From Methylobacterium sp. (GTDB taxonomy: Bacteria > Pseudomonadota > Alphaproteobacteria > Rhizobiales > Beijerinckiaceae): a stretch of DNA of 7,261 nucleotides. A model generated the notes under the pieces. That model saw nothing but the letters and a program-made list of their open reading frames with translations, was not told the origin of the DNA and did not search any database. The translations under genes were made by a program, and so were the position numbers. Below, piece by piece: positions 5,929 to 7,261 of this stretch. Position 1 is the first letter of the stretch; every line of letters begins with the position of its first letter. Where the stretch lies: assembly GCA_021154065.1 (NCBI GenBank), contig JAJKJG010000128.1:1-7261 (forward strand), read 5' to 3'.

Positions 5929-5964
5929 TTCTCCGTCGCCCCTCGCCCAACCTGGATCAGAGCC

Positions 5965-7146
5965 ATGCTGCCCATCGTTCCCGCCTTCTCCCGCATCGGC
6001 GAGGAGAACGCCTTCGCGGTGCTCGCCCGCGCGACCGAGCTCGCCGCGCGCGGGCGCGACATCGTCAATCTCGGCATCGGCCAGCCCGATTTCCCGACCC
6101 CGCCGCACATCGTCGAGGCGGCCGTCAAGGCGCTCCACGACGGCCATCACGGCTACACGCCGGCGACCGGCATCCTGCCCTTGCGCGAGGCGGTCGCGGC
6201 CGACCTCGAGCGGCGCTTCAAGGCGGGCGTGTCGCCGGACAGCGTCATGATCGTGCCGGGCGGCAAGGTCACGATGTTCATGGCGATCCTGATGTTCGGC
6301 GAGCCCGGCGCCGAGATCCTCTACCCCGACCCCGGCTTTCCGATCTACCGCTCGATGATCGAGTTCACCGGCGCGACGCCGATCCCGGTGCCGATCCGCG
6401 AGGAGAACGGCTTCGCCTTCGGGGCCGAGGAGACGCTCGGCCTGATCACGCCGCTGACCCGCCTCCTGATCCTGAACTCGCCGGCGAACCCGACCGGCGG
6501 CGTCACCCCGAAGGCCGAGATCGAGCGCCTCGTCGCCGGCCTCGCGCGGCACCCGGACGTCGCGGTCATGTCGGACGAGATCTACGGCACGATGACCTAT
6601 GACGGCGAGGCGCACGTCTCGCTCTTGCAGTATCCCGAGATCCGCGATCGGCTGATCTATCTCGACGGCGCCTCGAAGACCTATGCCATGACCGGCTGGC
6701 GGCTCGGCTGGTCGGTCTGGCCGAAGCCGCTCTACGACGCCGCCCGCAAGCTTGCGGTCAACGCCCATTCCTGCGTCAACGCGGCGACGCAATGGGCCGG
6801 CGTCGCGGCGCTCAACGGGCCGCAGGACTGCGTGCGCGAGATGGTCGCGGAGTTCGACCGGCGCCGCAAGATCGTGGTCGAGGGGCTGAACCGCCTGTCC
6901 GGTGTCTCCTGCATCACCCCGAAGGGCGCCTTCTACGCCTTCCCGAACGTCTCGCGCACCGGCTGGAAGGCGAAGGCGCTCGCCTCGACGCTGCTCGAGG
7001 AGGCCGGCGTCGCGACGATCGGCGGCCCGGATTTCGGCGTTCACGGCGAGGGGTATCTGCGCCTCTCCTACGCCAACTCGGCCGAGAACATCCGGCGCGC
7101 GCTCGACCGCATGGGCGATTTCCTGGAGACGCGGAAAGCGGCGTAA
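5965..7146 (+). CDS. PLP-dependent aminotransferase, class I/II (aspartate aminotransferase-like)
   Basis: Complete cytoplasmic fold-type I aminotransferase of 393 residues, transferring an amino group between an amino acid and a 2-oxo acid through pyridoxal phosphate. Visible signatures are: LGIGQPDFPTP (36-46); GYTPATGILPLREAV (63-77), the substrate-side segment of the AspAT family; PGGK (98-101); YPDPGFPIY (120-128); NSPANPTGG (171-179, N175 contacting PLP); SDEIY (203-207, with D204 and Y207); SKTYAMTGWRLGW (237-249), where K238 forms the Schiff base; and GYLRLSYAN (363-371), with R366 binding the substrate carboxylate. The spacing of these residues suits subgroup I. Whether it prefers aspartate, an aromatic or another amino acid cannot be decided here. 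The ATG at 5965 fits the family's N-terminus. A GTG at 5872 extends the frame by 31 residues that include the T-tract translation (FFLF) and has no ribosome site, so I reject it. The gene is divergent from the six-cysteine protein. Confidence 0.93.
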   Translation: MLPIVPAFSRIGEENAFAVLARATELAARGRDIVNLGIGQPDFPTPPHIVEAAVKALHDGHHGYTPATGILPLREAVAADLERRFKAGVSPDSVMIVPGGKVTMFMAILMFGEPGAEILYPDPGFPIYRSMIEFTGATPIPVPIREENGFAFGAEETLGLITPLTRLLILNSPANPTGGVTPKAEIERLVAGLARHPDVAVMSDEIYGTMTYDGEAHVSLLQYPEIRDRLIYLDGASKTYAMTGWRLGWSVWPKPLYDAARKLAVNAHSCVNAATQWAGVAALNGPQDCVREMVAEFDRRRKIVVEGLNRLSGVSCITPKGAFYAFPNVSRTGWKAKALASTLLEEAGVATIGGPDFGVHGEGYLRLSYANSAENIRRALDRMGDFLETRKAA

Positions 7147-7261
7147 ATCACGCGCGCCCGCCTCTCCCGGAGGAGACCTCTGCGAAACGGCTTGGGTTCG
7201 ACTGCGGGAGATGATTGGAGCGCGGTTGGGTCGAGGACCGAACCGGAGCTTGGCTCGACGG

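Noticed and set aside
5839..7044. 401-codon open frame on the minus strand across the aminotransferase gene
   Set aside because: It is antisense to a gene with a full set of catalytic motifs, its product is Arg/Asp/Gly-rich with no family features, and such long antisense frames are expected in GC-rich DNA.
7167..7185. Terminator after the aminotransferase gene
   Set aside because: Only a five-base stem (TCTCC/GGAGA) can form and no T tract follows.
7211..7261. Start of a further gene (ATG at 7211, open for 17 codons to the edge)
   Set aside because: There is no ribosome site at a usable distance and too little sequence to judge coding.

Overview
The window is GC-rich DNA (roughly 70% by eye) with dense, mostly house-keeping gene content and strong G/C preference at third codon positions. 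Gene content (an IalB-family secreted protein upstream of rlmN, a 17-beta-HSD10-type SDR, a YkvA/DUF1232 protein) suggests an alphaproteobacterium, most likely order Hyphomicrobiales (a Methylobacterium-, Salinarimonas- or Bosea-like lineage). That placement is inference from family resemblance, not from a marker gene.

Layout. 1-759 (minus): 5' part of rlmN, cut by the left edge. 871-1527 (minus): a secreted IalB-family protein transcribed towards rlmN. 1685-2659 (plus): a zinc-free NADPH:quinone oxidoreductase-type MDR enzyme, divergent from ialB and overlapping the convergent ykvA-like gene (2649-3065, minus) by 11 bp. 3235-3531 (plus): a small dimeric alpha-beta barrel (ABM-like) protein, divergent from ykvA. 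3532-4110: a 579-bp gene-free stretch built around nested inverted repeats. 4111-4896 (plus): an SDR closely resembling 3-hydroxyacyl-CoA dehydrogenase type 2, overlapping by 4 bp (GTGA) a four-helix membrane protein at 4893-5393. 5430-5744 (minus): an unrecognised 104-residue protein with six cysteines. 5965-7146 (plus): a complete PLP-dependent fold-type I aminotransferase. 7147-7261 holds no gene that I can support.

How the genes relate. Most are separate single-gene units with alternating strands. Only the SDR/membrane-protein pair looks translationally coupled, and ialB-rlmN could be co-transcribed across a 111-bp gap. The metabolic enzymes (MDR reductase, SDR, aminotransferase) do not form an obvious common pathway.

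I see no phage, transposase, CRISPR, toxin-antitoxin or defence genes. The one non-ordinary structure is the repeat complex at 3641-4020: two repeat families (A and B), each with a copy on either strand, arranged as A1(-) B1(+) spacer B2(-) A2(+) A3(+), with B copies able to fold into long hairpins. It looks like a REP/BIME- or MITE-like non-coding element. The six-cysteine small protein is the best candidate for an uncharacterised gene.
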